Assembly: GCF_030272615.1 (NCBI RefSeq) | Contig: NC_081414.1 | Coordinates: 908,431,009-908,493,008 of the forward strand | DNA from: Cryptomeria japonica | Taxonomy: Eukaryota > Streptophyta > Pinopsida > Cupressales > Cupressaceae | Direction: 5' to 3' | DNA length: 62,000 nucleotides | Shown: piece after piece, positions 34,377 to 45,733 of the stretch | Layout of the letters: each line of letters opens with the position of its first letter | How positions within the stretch are numbered: position 1 is the first letter of the stretch | Position numbers and translations under genes: made by a program | The notes under the pieces: model-generated | Told to the model about the DNA's origin: nothing | The model's database searches: none | Seen by the model: the letters and a program-made list of their open reading frames with translations, nothing else

Positions 34377-36942
34377 AATCTTTGACCGAATGGAGACATA
34401 CAAGCTCAGACTCAATCCAAAGAAGCGTGTCTTTGGTGTCATAGCTGGCAAGTTACTAGGGTACATTGTTTCTCACAGAGGCATTGAGGTCGACCCTACC
34501 AAGGTTAAAGCAACAATGGATATGCCTCCACCTTCAAACCTCCAGCAATTAAGAAGTCTGCAAGGAAAGCTCCAATCAATCCGCCGCTTCATAGCTCAGT
34601 TGGCCGACAAATGTCATCCATTCCAACATCTACTGCACAAAGGTGTCGCTTTCAAATGGACTGAGCAATGTCAATCAGCCTTTCAAGCTCTCAAAGATTA
34701 TTTGCTATCGCCGCCTATTCTAATGCCTCTGATAGATGGAAAGCCATTTTTATTGTATATTTCTGCAATTGAAACGGCATTAGGAGTTCTCTTGGCCCAA
34801 CAGGATGAGAACGACAAAGAGCGAGCTATTTACTATATCAGCCAGACACTGGTAGGCTATGAGCTAAATTATTCAACTATTGAAAGGGCATGCTTAGCAG
34901 TGGTATTTGCAACGTAGAAGCTCCGACATTATATGTTAAGCCACCAAACATTGTTGGTTGCAAAATTTGATCCCCTAAAATACTTGCTTAGCCAAGTAGC
35001 TTTGACGGGTCGCCTAGCAAAGTGGGTCATGATTCTTAGTGAATTTGACATTGAATATATGGAGCGAAAGGCGATAAAAGGACAAGTCATAGTAGATCAG
35101 CTTGCAGAGGCTCCTATTTCTGATAATCATCCCATGTTGACTGATTTTCCAGATGAATCAGTCTTTGCTTTCACATCCTCTAATGAATGGAAGTTATACT
35201 TTTATGGGTCCCATACCAAGTTCGGGTCCGGAGCAGGCATCTTGTTTGTCACCCCTCAAGGTTATGCTATTCCAAAGTCCTACAGAATAACTTTTCATTG
35301 TCCCAATAACATTGCAGAGTATGAAGCACTAGTTACAGGACTCCGAGTAGTAGTCCACTGGAACATCACGCATTTGCAAGTCTATGGAGATTCTCAATTA
35401 GTCATCCGACAAGTGAATGATGACTACGAAACAAAATATGAAAAGCTTATTCCCTATAAGCACATGGTAGATTTCTTCAAGACCAAATTCACGGCTATCC
35501 ATTTCAATCAAGTTCCAAGAATGCAAAACAAGTCAGCAGATGTGATGGCTACGATCGCCTCCATGTTAAATATGCCAAACAATATGGACAAATGTGAATT
35601 TTTAGTTGAACAATTGCTGGTTCCTTCTTTTGACATTCCGATGATAGATGTGATGTGCATTCTTGTTTGTCCCAACTCCCCGTGGTACAATGACATATAT
35701 CAATATGTAAAATCCCAAATTTTACCACCTAACCTTTCCGCTAACCAACGCCGAGCCTTTATCCGACAGACAGCCAAATATGTCATCATCGCCGACACCC
35801 TTTACCGTCGTTCCTTTGACCATACCCTCCTCAGGTGTTTGGATTCTGACGAAGCACAAACGGCTTTACATGAGGTTCACGATGGTATATGTGGGGGCCA
35901 TTTCAATGGTCTAAGCTTAGCCAAAAAGTTGATTCGTGCTGGGTATTATTGGCCCACTTTAGAAAAAGATGTTCATGATTTTGTTAAGAAGTGCTACAAA
36001 TGCCAGATTCATGGAAACTACATTCATGCACCAGCCCAAGAGCTTCATTCTGTCATATCTCCATGGCCTTTTTCTCAATGGGGATTGGATCTTATTGGCA
36101 AGATTCACTTGACATCTGCAAATGGAAACAAGTTCATCATTACAGCCACAAAGTATTTTACAAAATGGATCGAGGCTATCCCCATGACCTATATCACAGG
36201 TGTCCGAATTTCAAAATTTTTGCTGAATTATATCATATGCCGGTATGGTGTTCCCCTTGCCATAGTCACAGATAATGGTCGTTCGTTCAAGAATAAAGAT
36301 GTCAGGGAACTCTATGAAAAGTTTCATATCCAACACCGATTCTCCAGTCCATACTATCCATAGGGGAATGGTCAAGCCGAAGCATCAAATAAAACCATTA
36401 TCAAGATCCTGAAGAAGGTTGTCAATGATGCTGGTCGAGATTGGCATGTACAATTGAATCCAGCACTATGGGCCTATCGCGCTTCTATCCGCACACCTAC
36501 TGGCACAACACCTTATTCCTTGGTGTATGGTGCAGAAGCTATTTTACCCTTGGAAGTGGAGATTCCTTCCTTGCATGTTTCCTTGCAACATTTGATTGAT
36601 GATGAGACACACAGAGTCTCTCGGCTGCATCAGCTTGAGATGATAGATGAAAAATGTCAGACAGCTCTGACACATTTGCAAGCATATCAAAACCGTCTTC
36701 GTCGCTCTTATAATAAGATGGTCAAAGGGCGACACTTCGAAGTGGGAGATCTGGTTTTAAAGGTAAACCCTAAGAATGCACAGTCTACTGACATCATCAA
36801 AGGCAAGTTTAAACCTAATTGGGTTGGGCCTTTCATAGTAACTACAGCATATGGCTCGGGGGCATATCAGCTTGCTACCTCAGAAGGTGAACCTCAGTCT
36901 GATCCTATAAACAACATGCATCTTCGCAAGTACTGGGCATAA
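34377..36942 (+). pseudogene. C-family pol, copy 1: RT thumb, RNase H, archaeal-type RNase H, integrase
   Basis: One open frame of about 850 codons with only two stops (TAG 34915-34917, TAG 36361-36363). Both are CAG in copy 2. The RT fingers and the YVDD palm are deleted: the frame starts at DRMETYKLRLNPKK. RNase H: ALGVLLAQQDENDKERAIYY. The archaeal-type RNase H begins WKLYFYGSHTKFG (~35190), where copy 2 and gypA have the catalytic Asp (YFDGS), so this copy has lost it. Integrase: HEVHDGICGGHFNG...CYKC finger, WGLDLIG, VTDNGRSF and GQAEASNK (D,D,E). The C-terminus GAYQLATSEGEP ends at TAA 36940-36942. No chromodomain. The dual RNase H places it in the Tat/Ogre lineage. Confidence 0.93.
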
Positions 36943-38367
36943 TTTTCTATCAGTACTTCTTCAAATATGATCCTGAAAAAATACAAAAAAATGGAAAAAG
37001 CAAAAAAATACAAAAAAAAATTGAAAAAGAAACAAAGCAAAAAAGAGCAAAAAAAAAAAAAAGTAAAGAAAAATGATTGATCATCGGAACTTTTGCATTT
37101 AAAAATGTCCTGAAAAAATCTCAAAAACATTCAAAAATGTCCTGAAAAAATCTCTTAAAAATTGAAAAATGTCCTGAAAAAATCTCTTAAAAATTGAAAA
37201 ATGTCTTGAAAAAATCTCTAAAAAATCAAATAATGTCCTGAAAAAAATCCTAAAAATCATATAAAGTCCTGAAAAAATGAACACAAAAACATTTCAAAAC
37301 ATTAAAATCCAAAAAAAAAAAAAGCATTTTGTCAATAAATAACCCCTCTGTGCATAAGACAGCTCACTGAGTATACATCCAACAACTCGCAATCCAATGC
37401 TGTGCTTTAATGAAATCATGCCTAAATAGATGAAACTTTTCACTTAAACCAGACATTCAAACTGATCAAAAATTGTCATATCAATCAACCTCAAAATCAT
37501 TTGTCCTTGGCACACTATCATGGGTCTTATACAGGGTGTGCTATATTCGAAACCAAACTGTGTCCTGTCTTAGACGGGGTACCACATGTCCTGAAACCAG
37601 ACAGCATGATTGTCCTATCAACGCTTTCAACTTTTGACAATGAAGATCAAGATGTTTGTTTGATTTGTTGGAATTTTGTGCATCTTATCTTTCTATTGAT
37701 TTATCTTCGATCATGCTCCTATGTTGCTCGATGATGTCACTGAGTGATTTAGAGTGACCGGGATGGTTCATGGTCCCTTTCTTTTTTTGTGATTGTTGTT
37801 TGTCTGTGATATGTCTATCTTTTGCAAAGAGGGTTGTATTTCAGCTCTAGCCTTCAATGCCATGATGCTACGCATCCGTTTTGCTACATAAAAATAAAGG
37901 TTCTCACCTACAAAGTGCATTACTAAAAGTAAGTTTTTCTTCATCTCTAATTGTCCTCCATCTCATTTTCTTCTTACTAACATTTCTTCCGTCAGTTCGG
38001 ATAGTCAGTTTGGTCTAGTGCTCTGATTTCCCCAAACATACATGCTGCATCCTGCATTCATTGGTTAGTACATTTGCATTACATTAAGCATCATATCAGG
38101 ACTTTTATCCATTTCATATTATCAATGTATCAAAAACACATTAAAAAAAATGCATCCATACATGATACATGAACAGTACATAAGTCATCCATACATAGAA
38201 AATCACATAAGTCATAACATATTGCATCCCATCATATCAATGCATATCATATCATATGTCACAATAATATCGGAGTACAAAATTGGACTGTCTGTCCTAA
38301 GTATGGCCCATAGGATGACTACAAAATGTCAAACTACATAATGTCCATTGTCTATCATAAGGAGCAC
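36943..38367 (+). other. C-family spacer between pol and antisense PMD, copy 1
   Basis: A-rich after the pol stop (36960-37070), then a 32-bp tandem repeat (37101-37280), then a conserved non-coding part shared with copy 2 (for example GACCGGGATGGTTCATGG near 37757), ending in a CAT-rich stretch near 38100-38270. Compared with copy 2 it lacks about 330 bp at 37079, between repeats of ATGATTGATCA. Confidence 0.75.
37101..37280 (+). repeat. 32-bp A-tract minisatellite, copy 1
   Basis: About six units of AAAAATGTCCTGAAAAAATC plus a variable 12-base tail, starting at 37101, 37133, 37165, 37197 and 37229. Three A-tracts per 32 bp. The same array is at 44459-44640. Confidence 0.85.
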
Positions 38368-40019
38368 ATGCTCTCTGCTCTGGTGGAACTGCACTCTCGT
38401 ATAGTGTCCTCCAATCACGTATCTCCTCTCCGGTCTCTACCAGCATCTGTGCCATCTTGCGTGCACTAGCATCCCGAATCGATCCAATGTACTTAGTGAC
38501 TCTCTGTTCCTCTCGCTGTGCCTGAGTAATTGCTGTATCTCAAGCCGCTGTGAGTCTGGCTATCTCCGCTTTGGACTGATCATGCTCTCTCTCTAAAGTC
38601 ACAATGTGATCCTGCTGACTTGCTATAGTAGCCCTGCACATCTCCATCTCTTCTGTCCTAGTTGTCTCCGGCTCTATGGGTATATCTTGCAATGCCTGCT
38701 GCTCCCCATCATCCTCATCTCCATCCTCATCATCCCCATCATCCTCGTCTCCATCCTCATCATCCCCCTCATCGTCATCACCGTCCTCCTCCTCCTCATC
38801 CTCATCATCTCCCTCCTCCTCTCCTGTGAGTGGGAAGTCCTCCTGTCGCCTCAGTACTGGAATGTCTGGATCTGTCAATGGCACTGGCCGCCATCATGCA
38901 AACCATCTCTCATACTCCTCTGTCGTCCCAACATCCACCACATCTGATCCCCAATCCCACTGTCTTTGTTGTAGCTGTGAGAAGTCAGCATATGCTATGT
39001 GTGGTTGAATCATACTCCCCCACTGACTTGTCTCTCTGTGAGATCGGGCAAAGTGTGCAGTCCTCCTAGGTACATCCTACCTCTCTCCAAACTGTGGTCT
39101 GACTCTCTTTGGAAGGTACAACTCAATCACTCTCTGGTGATTCACTAGTTGCCCAATCAGGTACCTCTCTTGTCTACAATACGGTAACTCCTCACTGTCA
39201 TCTGACCATCCCGGGCAATCACGATATGGCCTCCATATGAACTCTCTCAGTCTGTCTAGCTCATGTCGCCAATATAGTATGTATCCAAAAGGACCCTGTC
39301 TCAGTGCTCTCCCATAGCAGTACACATATGGTCAATGTGGTACTACCTATCTATCTGTGATCGGTCGACATATGGCTATGTGCTCAAATGCCCATACCTG
39401 TAGCAGTGTGACTCCACAGCTCAAAGTCTGAACTCCCTGATATGCTATCTGATGCAGCTGAAAATACAGCATTGCCAGTACACATGGTCCCCATGCATAC
39501 ACCATCCCCTCTATCGCCATCCACTCCAGTACTCTTCCCCATCTAATAGGGAATCCATGTCCTCGTCTATCTCCTGCTAGTAGGCATGCTATCACCACTG
39601 CTATCACCACGTATCGTCAATCATACTCTGATGCCATGGTCTCCCAGCCAATCTCCCTCTCCACGATATCTAGATCATCTGTGTCACACTCAAATAATAT
39701 GCACAACGCATCTCTCCCTGTCACTAGGTCATACTCTATCACCTCTCCATGAATCGAAATGTGGAGGATATGCCATACATCCTCCAGTGTCACTGTCGCC
39801 TCTCCAGTCGCCAGATGGAAAGAGGAAGTCTCCGAATGCCATCGCTCTGCCAATGCGGTAAGCAATCCTATGTTTGCCCTAATCTCGGGCATGAACGTGA
39901 CATAGTATATCCCAAGTCATGCTAATGTATCTCTGTCCGTGCTCCTAAGTCTATGTCGTAGCATGAAGCAGTCAGCTCGGTTCTCCCGTGTGATCAACGG
40001 ATACTGTCGACTCTGCATC
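38368..40019 (-). pseudogene. antisense plant mobile domain protein of C family, copy 1
   Basis: Single minus-strand frame of about 510 codons from ~39958 to ~38370 with about seven stops; the most upstream ATG (40019) is one frame off, so the true start is unresolved. PMD signature: LAERWHSETSSFHLATGEATVTLEDVW is seen in pieces (WHSETSSFHLATGE ~39820; TLEDVWHILHI ~39780), AWGPCVLAMLYFQ (~39490), VWAFEHIAICRP (~39385), WRHELDRLREFIWRPY (~39270), VIELYLPKRVRPQFGE (~39120-39080). Then an Asp/Glu run of about 40 residues (~38690-38815) and a coiled coil. The last 150 bases of the gene, present in copy 2, are deleted. Host PMD proteins (MAIN/MAIL) act in silencing; transposon-borne copies are known in plants, function undetermined. 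Confidence 0.82.
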
Positions 40020-40839
40020 ACAAATTGGGGCACATTTTGTCAGTATTAGGGTTTGCTCCTACAGGTTGCATTTCCTCATTTTCATGTCCAAATCAGGGTG
40101 TTTTTCATCCATTCTGACTTATCCTACCCTTATCCTCCCTTTTCGGATCATTTGCATGCAGTTTCAAACCAAAATTGAGTCACAAATGCAAAATTACGCC
40201 TGTGTCAAGGAACCTGCGCCTGTGTCATGTAACCTGTGCCTATGTCTCCCTACACAAGCGCAGGAGTCCTTTTCTGCATCCCCTGTGGGCCCCGCAATGT
40301 CCCGCAAGCAATCAAAATTGATGAAATTGAAAATATGGGTTTTTGAGATCCATACCGTTGCTCCTGCGTCGTCCGATCGTTTGTATGTGTGTACATGTTC
40401 CCCGAGGTGATCCACCATTGGAATGTTTGCCATCTCTCTGCAAGTGTCCTTGTCCAGAGCAATAAATCCTCCTCTTTGTCTAGTGCAAATGAGCAATTTT
40501 CACTCTCTTGGCCCCATTTATAGATCTTTGTCAGTGCATAGATGGACGTGCACCCTCTCCATCTTATGTTGGTCGTGGTCTTTTTCACCATAAATTGCTT
40601 GTCCTTCATGCATCCGATCTCCGATTGTCAGTCCGTTCGATCCTATCATTTTTATCGATCAATTGGCCTCCTCTCTACATGTTTCCGGCCAATTCCTCGA
40701 GGGGGCATGCATATGTCATTATTATTGTCTGGGGCATTTTTGTTATTGTATGCATATGTCATTGTTAGTATCTGGGGTATTTTCATTATTATTCTTTGAA
40801 ACAACGCTCAGAATCACATTGTCTCAAAGAGGGGCAGAA
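40020..40839 (+). other. C-family region between PMD start and 3' LTR, with polypurine tract
   Basis: Upstream side of the antisense gene. Holds a small repeat CGCCTGTGTCA...AACCTG (40198-40245), the conserved CTCGAGGGGGCATGC box (40697-40711), a duplicated GCATATGTCATT...TCTGGGG block (40708-40785) and the polypurine tract CTCAAAGAGGGGCAGAA (40823-40839). No sense-strand gene. Confidence 0.65.
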
Positions 40840-40891
40840 TATAGACACCTAAAAATGGTCAACGCTTGTGGAATCATACTTTAACATTTGC
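40840..40891 (+). repeat. C-family LTR start, 52 bp remnant
   Basis: TATAGACACCTAAAAATGGTC directly follows the polypurine tract (first G changed to A). It matches the LTR for about 50 bases and then breaks off into RT coding sequence, marking a large deletion of the LTR and of gag. Confidence 0.88.
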
Positions 40892-43800
40892 CACTAAAAG
40901 CTGATGCCAAGCCTGTCAAACAGAAACTTAGAAAGATGCATCCCCAGGTGGCTCTTTTGGTCAAGGTGGAACTAAAAAAATTAATAGATGTGGGCTTCAT
41001 TAGACCCATTGATTATGCGGACTGGATTTCCAATTTAGTACTAGTTAGCAAAGTAACTGGGGGCATCAGAATCTGCACAGATTTTAGGGATCTCAATAAA
41101 GCATGCCCTAAAGATGATTTTCTATTGCCAAAATATTGATATCATAGTGGACATGACTACTGGATATGAGATGCTCTCATTGATGGATGGTTTCTCCGGC
41201 TATAACCAAATTCGCATTTCTCCTGAAGATCAACATAAGATAGCATTCACCTGTGCTTGGGGTACCTATTGTTGGAGTGTGATGCCCTTCGGTCTTAAAA
41301 ATGCAGGCGCAACATATCAAAGAGCAATGACGACAAGTTTTCATGATTTCATGTACACTTTGATGGAGGACTATGTTGATGACTTGTTATGCAAATCTGT
41401 CACCAGAGATAGTCATCTAGCCATCTTGGGCCCAATCTTTGACCGAATGGAGACATACAAGCTCAGACTCAATCCAAAGAAGTGTGTCTTTGGTGTCACA
41501 ACTGGCAAGTTACTAGGGTACATTGTTTCTCAAAGAGGCATTGAGGTCGACCCTGCCAAGGTTAAAGCAATAATGGATATGCCTCCACCTTCAAACCTCC
41601 GGCAATTAAGAAGTCTGCAAGGAAAGCTCTAGTCAATCCACCGCTTCATAGCTTAGTTGGCCGACAAATGTCATCCATTCCAACATCTACTGCACAAAGG
41701 TGTCACTTTCAAATGAAATGAGCAATGTCAATCAACCTTTCAAGCTCTCAAAAATTATTTTCTATCGCCGCCTATTCTAATGCCTCTGATAGACGGAAAG
41801 CTATTTTTATTGTATATTTCTACAACTGAAACGGCATTAGGAGTTCTCTTGGCCCAACAGGATGAGAACGACAAAGAGCGAGCTATTTACTATATCAGCT
41901 AGACATTGGTAGGCTATGAGCTAAATTATTCAACTATTGAAAGGGCATGCTTAGCAGTGGTATTTGCAACGCAGAAGCTCCGACATTATATGTTAAGCCA
42001 CCAAACATTGTTGGTTGCAAAAATTGATCCCCTAAAATACTTTCTTAGCCGAGGAGCTTTGACGGGTCGCCTAGAAAAGTGGGTCATGATTCTTAGTGAA
42101 TCTGACATTGAATATATGGAGTGAAAGGCGATAAAAGGACAAGTCATAGCAGATCAACTTGCAAAGGCTCCTATTTCTGATAATCATCCCATGTTGATTG
42201 ATTTTCTAGATGAATCAGTCTTTGCTTTCACATCCTCTAATGAATGGAAGTTATACTTTGATGGGTCCCATACCAGGTTCGGGTCTAGAGCAGGCATCTT
42301 AATTGTCACCCCTCAAGGTGATGCTATTCCAAAGTCCTACAGAATAACTTTTCATTGTACCAATAACATTGCAGATTATGAAGCACTGGTTACAGGACTC
42401 CGAGTAGCAGTCCACTGGAACATCATGCATTTGCAAGTCTCTTGGAGATTCTCAATTAGTCATCCGACAAGTGAATGATGACTATGAAACAAAAGATGAA
42501 AAGCTTATTCCCTATAAGCACATGGTAGATTTATTCAAGACCAAATTCATGGCTATCCATTTCAATCAAGTTCCAAGAATGCAAAACAAGTCAGCAGGTG
42601 CGATGGCTACGATCGCCTCCATGTTAAATATGCCAAGCAATATGGACAAATGTAAATTTTTAGTTGAACAATTGTTGGTTCCTTCTTTTGACATTCCGAC
42701 GGCAGATGTGATGTGCGTTCTTGTTGGTCCCAACTCCCCGTGGTACAATGACGTATATCAATATTTAAAATCCCAAATTTTACCACCTAACCTTTCCGCT
42801 AACCAATGCCGAGCCTTTATCCGACAGACAGCCAAATATGTCATCATCGCCGACACCCTTTACCGCCGTTCCTTTGACCATACCCTCCTCAGGTGTTTGG
42901 ATTCTGACGAAGCACAAACGGCTTTACATGAGGTTCATGATGGTATATGTGGGGGCCATTTCAATGGTCTAAGCTTAGCCAAAAAGTTGATTCGTGCTAG
43001 GTATTATTGGCCCACTTTAGAAAAAGATGTTCATGATTTTGTTAAGAAGTGCTACAAATGCTAGATTCATGGAAACTACATTCATGCACCAGCCCAAGAG
43101 CTTCATTCTATCATATCTTCGTGGCCTTTTTCTCAATGGGGATTGGATCTTATTGGCAAGATTCACCTGACATCTGCAAATGGACACAAGTTCATCATTA
43201 CAGCCACAGAGTATTTTACAAAATGGATCGAGGCTATCCCCATGACCTATATCACAGGTGTCCAAATTTCAAAATTCTTGCTGAATTATATCATATGCCG
43301 GTATGGGGTTCCCCTTGCCATAGTCACAGATAATGGTCGTCCGTTCAAGAATAAAGATGTCAAGGAACTCTGTGAAAAGTTTCATATCCAACACCGATTC
43401 TCCAGTCCATACTATCCACAGGGGAATGGTCAAGCCGAAGCATCAAATAAAATCATTATCAAGATCCTGAAGAAGGTTGTTAATGATGTTGGTCGAGATT
43501 GGCATGTACAATTGAATCCAGCACTATGGGCCTATCGCACTTCTATCCGCACACCTACTGGCGCAACACCTTATTCCTTGGTGTATGGTGCAGAAGCTAT
43601 TTTACCCTTGGAAGTGGAGATTCCTTCCTTGCATGTTTCCTTGCAACATCTGATTGATGATGAGACACACAGAGTCTCTCGGCTGTATCAGCTTGAGATG
43701 CTAGATGAAAAATGTCAGACAGCTCTGACACATTTGCAAGCATATCAAAACCATCTCCGTCGCTCTTATAATAAGACGGTCAAAGGGCGACACTTCGAAG

Positions 43801-44000
43801 TGGGAGATCTGGTGTTAAAGGCAAACCCTAAGAATGCACAGTCTACTGACATCATCAAAGGCAAGTTTGAATCTAATTGGGTTGGGCCTTTCATAGTAAC
43901 TGCAGCATATGGCTCGGGGGCATATCAGCTTGCTACCCCAGAAGGTGAACCTCTGTCTGATCCTATAAATAGCATGCATCTTCGCAAGTACTGGGCATAA
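40892..44000 (+). pseudogene. C-family pol, copy 2: RT, RNase H, archaeal-type RNase H, integrase
   Basis: Contains the RT absent from copy 1: LRKMHPQVALLVKVELKK, FRDLNKACPKDDF, MDGFSGYNQIRIS, MPFGLKNAGATYQRAM and the intact catalytic EDYVDDLLCKS (~41366-41395). The archaeal-type RNase H keeps YFDGSHTRFG. Integrase finger, WGLDLIG, VTDNGRPF and GQAEASNK are present. Breaks: a frameshift near 41115-41139, stops at 41630, 41654, 41714, 41900, 42122 and 43062, and a one-base insertion near 42440. At almost every stop the other copy has the sense codon one transition away. The 3' end is TAA 43998-44000. gag and protease are missing. Confidence 0.93.
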
Positions 44001-45733
44001 TTTTCTATCAGTACTTCTTCAAATATGATCCTGAAAAAATACAAAAAAATGGAAAAAGCAAAAAAATACAAAAAAAAATTGAAAAAGAAACAAAGCAAAA
44101 AAGAGCAAAAAAAAAAAAAGGTAAAGAAAAATGATTCGTCCTCTAGTGAAAACCTGGCAAACAGGCACTTGGGGCAAGTACCTTGGTGAAAACCTGGCGA
44201 ACAGGCACCATGTTTAACATGAGATTGTTGCTCCGTCATCTATCATGACCTCTAAGCTATGCTTTCTCTAGGTTGGTTTCTCATGTCTATCTTTATCTTG
44301 CCCCAATGTTCTATTCCAGGCCTGTTATTGGTCAACATCATTGTCTTGCATATTCTAGTTGCTTGTACATATGTTTTGGTCCCTGTCTATGCATGTCTTT
44401 CAGATGCGCATTGGGTGTGTTCCCCTTGTCATGATTGATCACTGGAACTTTTGCATTTAAAAATGTCCTGAAAAAATCTCAAAAACATTTAAAAATGTCC
44501 TAAAAAAATCTCAAAAACATTCAAAAATGTCATGAAAAAATCTCTTAAAAATTGAAAAATGTCCTGAAAAAATCTCTAAAAAATCAAATAATGTCCTGAA
44601 AAAAATCCTAAAAATCATATAAAGTCCTGAAAAAATGAACACAAAAACATTTCAAAACATTAAAATCCAAAAAAAAACAAGCATTTTGTCAATAAATAAC
44701 CCCTATGTGCATAAGATAGTTCACTGAGTATACATCCAACAACTCGCAATCCAACGTTGTGCTTTAATGAAATCATGCCTAAATAGATGAAACTTTTCAC
44801 TTAAACCAGACATTCAAACTGACCAAAAATTATCATATCAATCAACCTCAAAATCATTTGTCCTTGGCACACTATCGTGGGTCTTATACAGGGTCTGGTA
44901 TACTCGAAACCAGACTGTGTCCTGTCTTAGACGGGGTACCACATGTCCTGAAACTAGACAACATGATTGTCCTATCAACGCTTTCAACTTTTGACAATGA
45001 AGATCAAGATATTTGTTTGATTTGTTGGAATTTTGTGCATCTTATCTTTCTATTGATTTATCTTCCATCATGCTCCTATGTTGCTCGATGATGTCACTGA
45101 GTGATTTAGAGTGACCGGGATGGCTCATGGTCCCTTTCTTTTTTTGTGATTGTTGTTTGTTTGTGATGTGTCTATCTTTTGCAAAGAGGGTTGCATTTCA
45201 GCTCTGGCCTTTAATGCCATAATGTTACGCATCCGTTTTGCTACATAAAAATAAAGGTTCTCACCTACAAAGTGCATTACTGAAAGCAAGTTTTTCTTCG
45301 TCTCTAATTGTCCTCCGTCTCATTTTCTTCTTACTAACATTTCTTCCGTCAGTTTGGATAGTCAGTTCGGTCTAGTGCTTCAATTTCCCCAAACATACAT
45401 GCTGCATCCTGCATTCATTGGTTAGTACATTTGCATTACATTAAGCATCATATCAAGTCTTTTATCCATTTCATATTATCAATGTATCAAAAACACATAT
45501 AAAAAAATACATCCATACATGATACATCAATAGTACATAAGTCATCCATACATAGAAAATCACATAAGTCATAACATATTGCATCCCATCATATCGATGC
45601 ATATCATATCATATGTCACAATAATATCGAAGTACAAAATTGGACTGTCTGTCCTAAGTATGGCCCGTAGGCTGACTACAAAATGTCAAACTACATAATG
45701 TCCATTGTCTATCATAAGGAGCACGTGCCTCTA
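44001..45733 (+). other. C-family spacer between pol and antisense PMD, copy 2
   Basis: As in copy 1: A-rich start, 32-bp repeats (44459-44640), conserved non-coding sequence and CAT-rich end. It retains about 330 bp (44130-44450) missing from copy 1, with a direct repeat GTGAAAACCTGGC(A/G)AACAGGCAC (44145 and 44189). Confidence 0.75.
44459..44640 (+). repeat. 32-bp A-tract minisatellite, copy 2
   Basis: Same array as 37101-37280 with a slightly different order of unit variants. Confidence 0.85.

Noticed and set aside
37101-37280. CRISPR-like array
   Set aside because: Units are contiguous 32-bp minisatellite copies without unique spacers, in a plant retroelement.
36894-37284. Phe-rich minus-strand ORFs after pol
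   Set aside because: Result of A-rich spacer and the 32-bp repeat.
38606-39008. Plus-strand Ser/Pro- and Ile/Leu-rich ORFs opposite the PMD gene (also 46136-46540)
   Set aside because: Shadows of the acidic repeat on the other strand; the minus frame has PMD motifs and is shared with E1.
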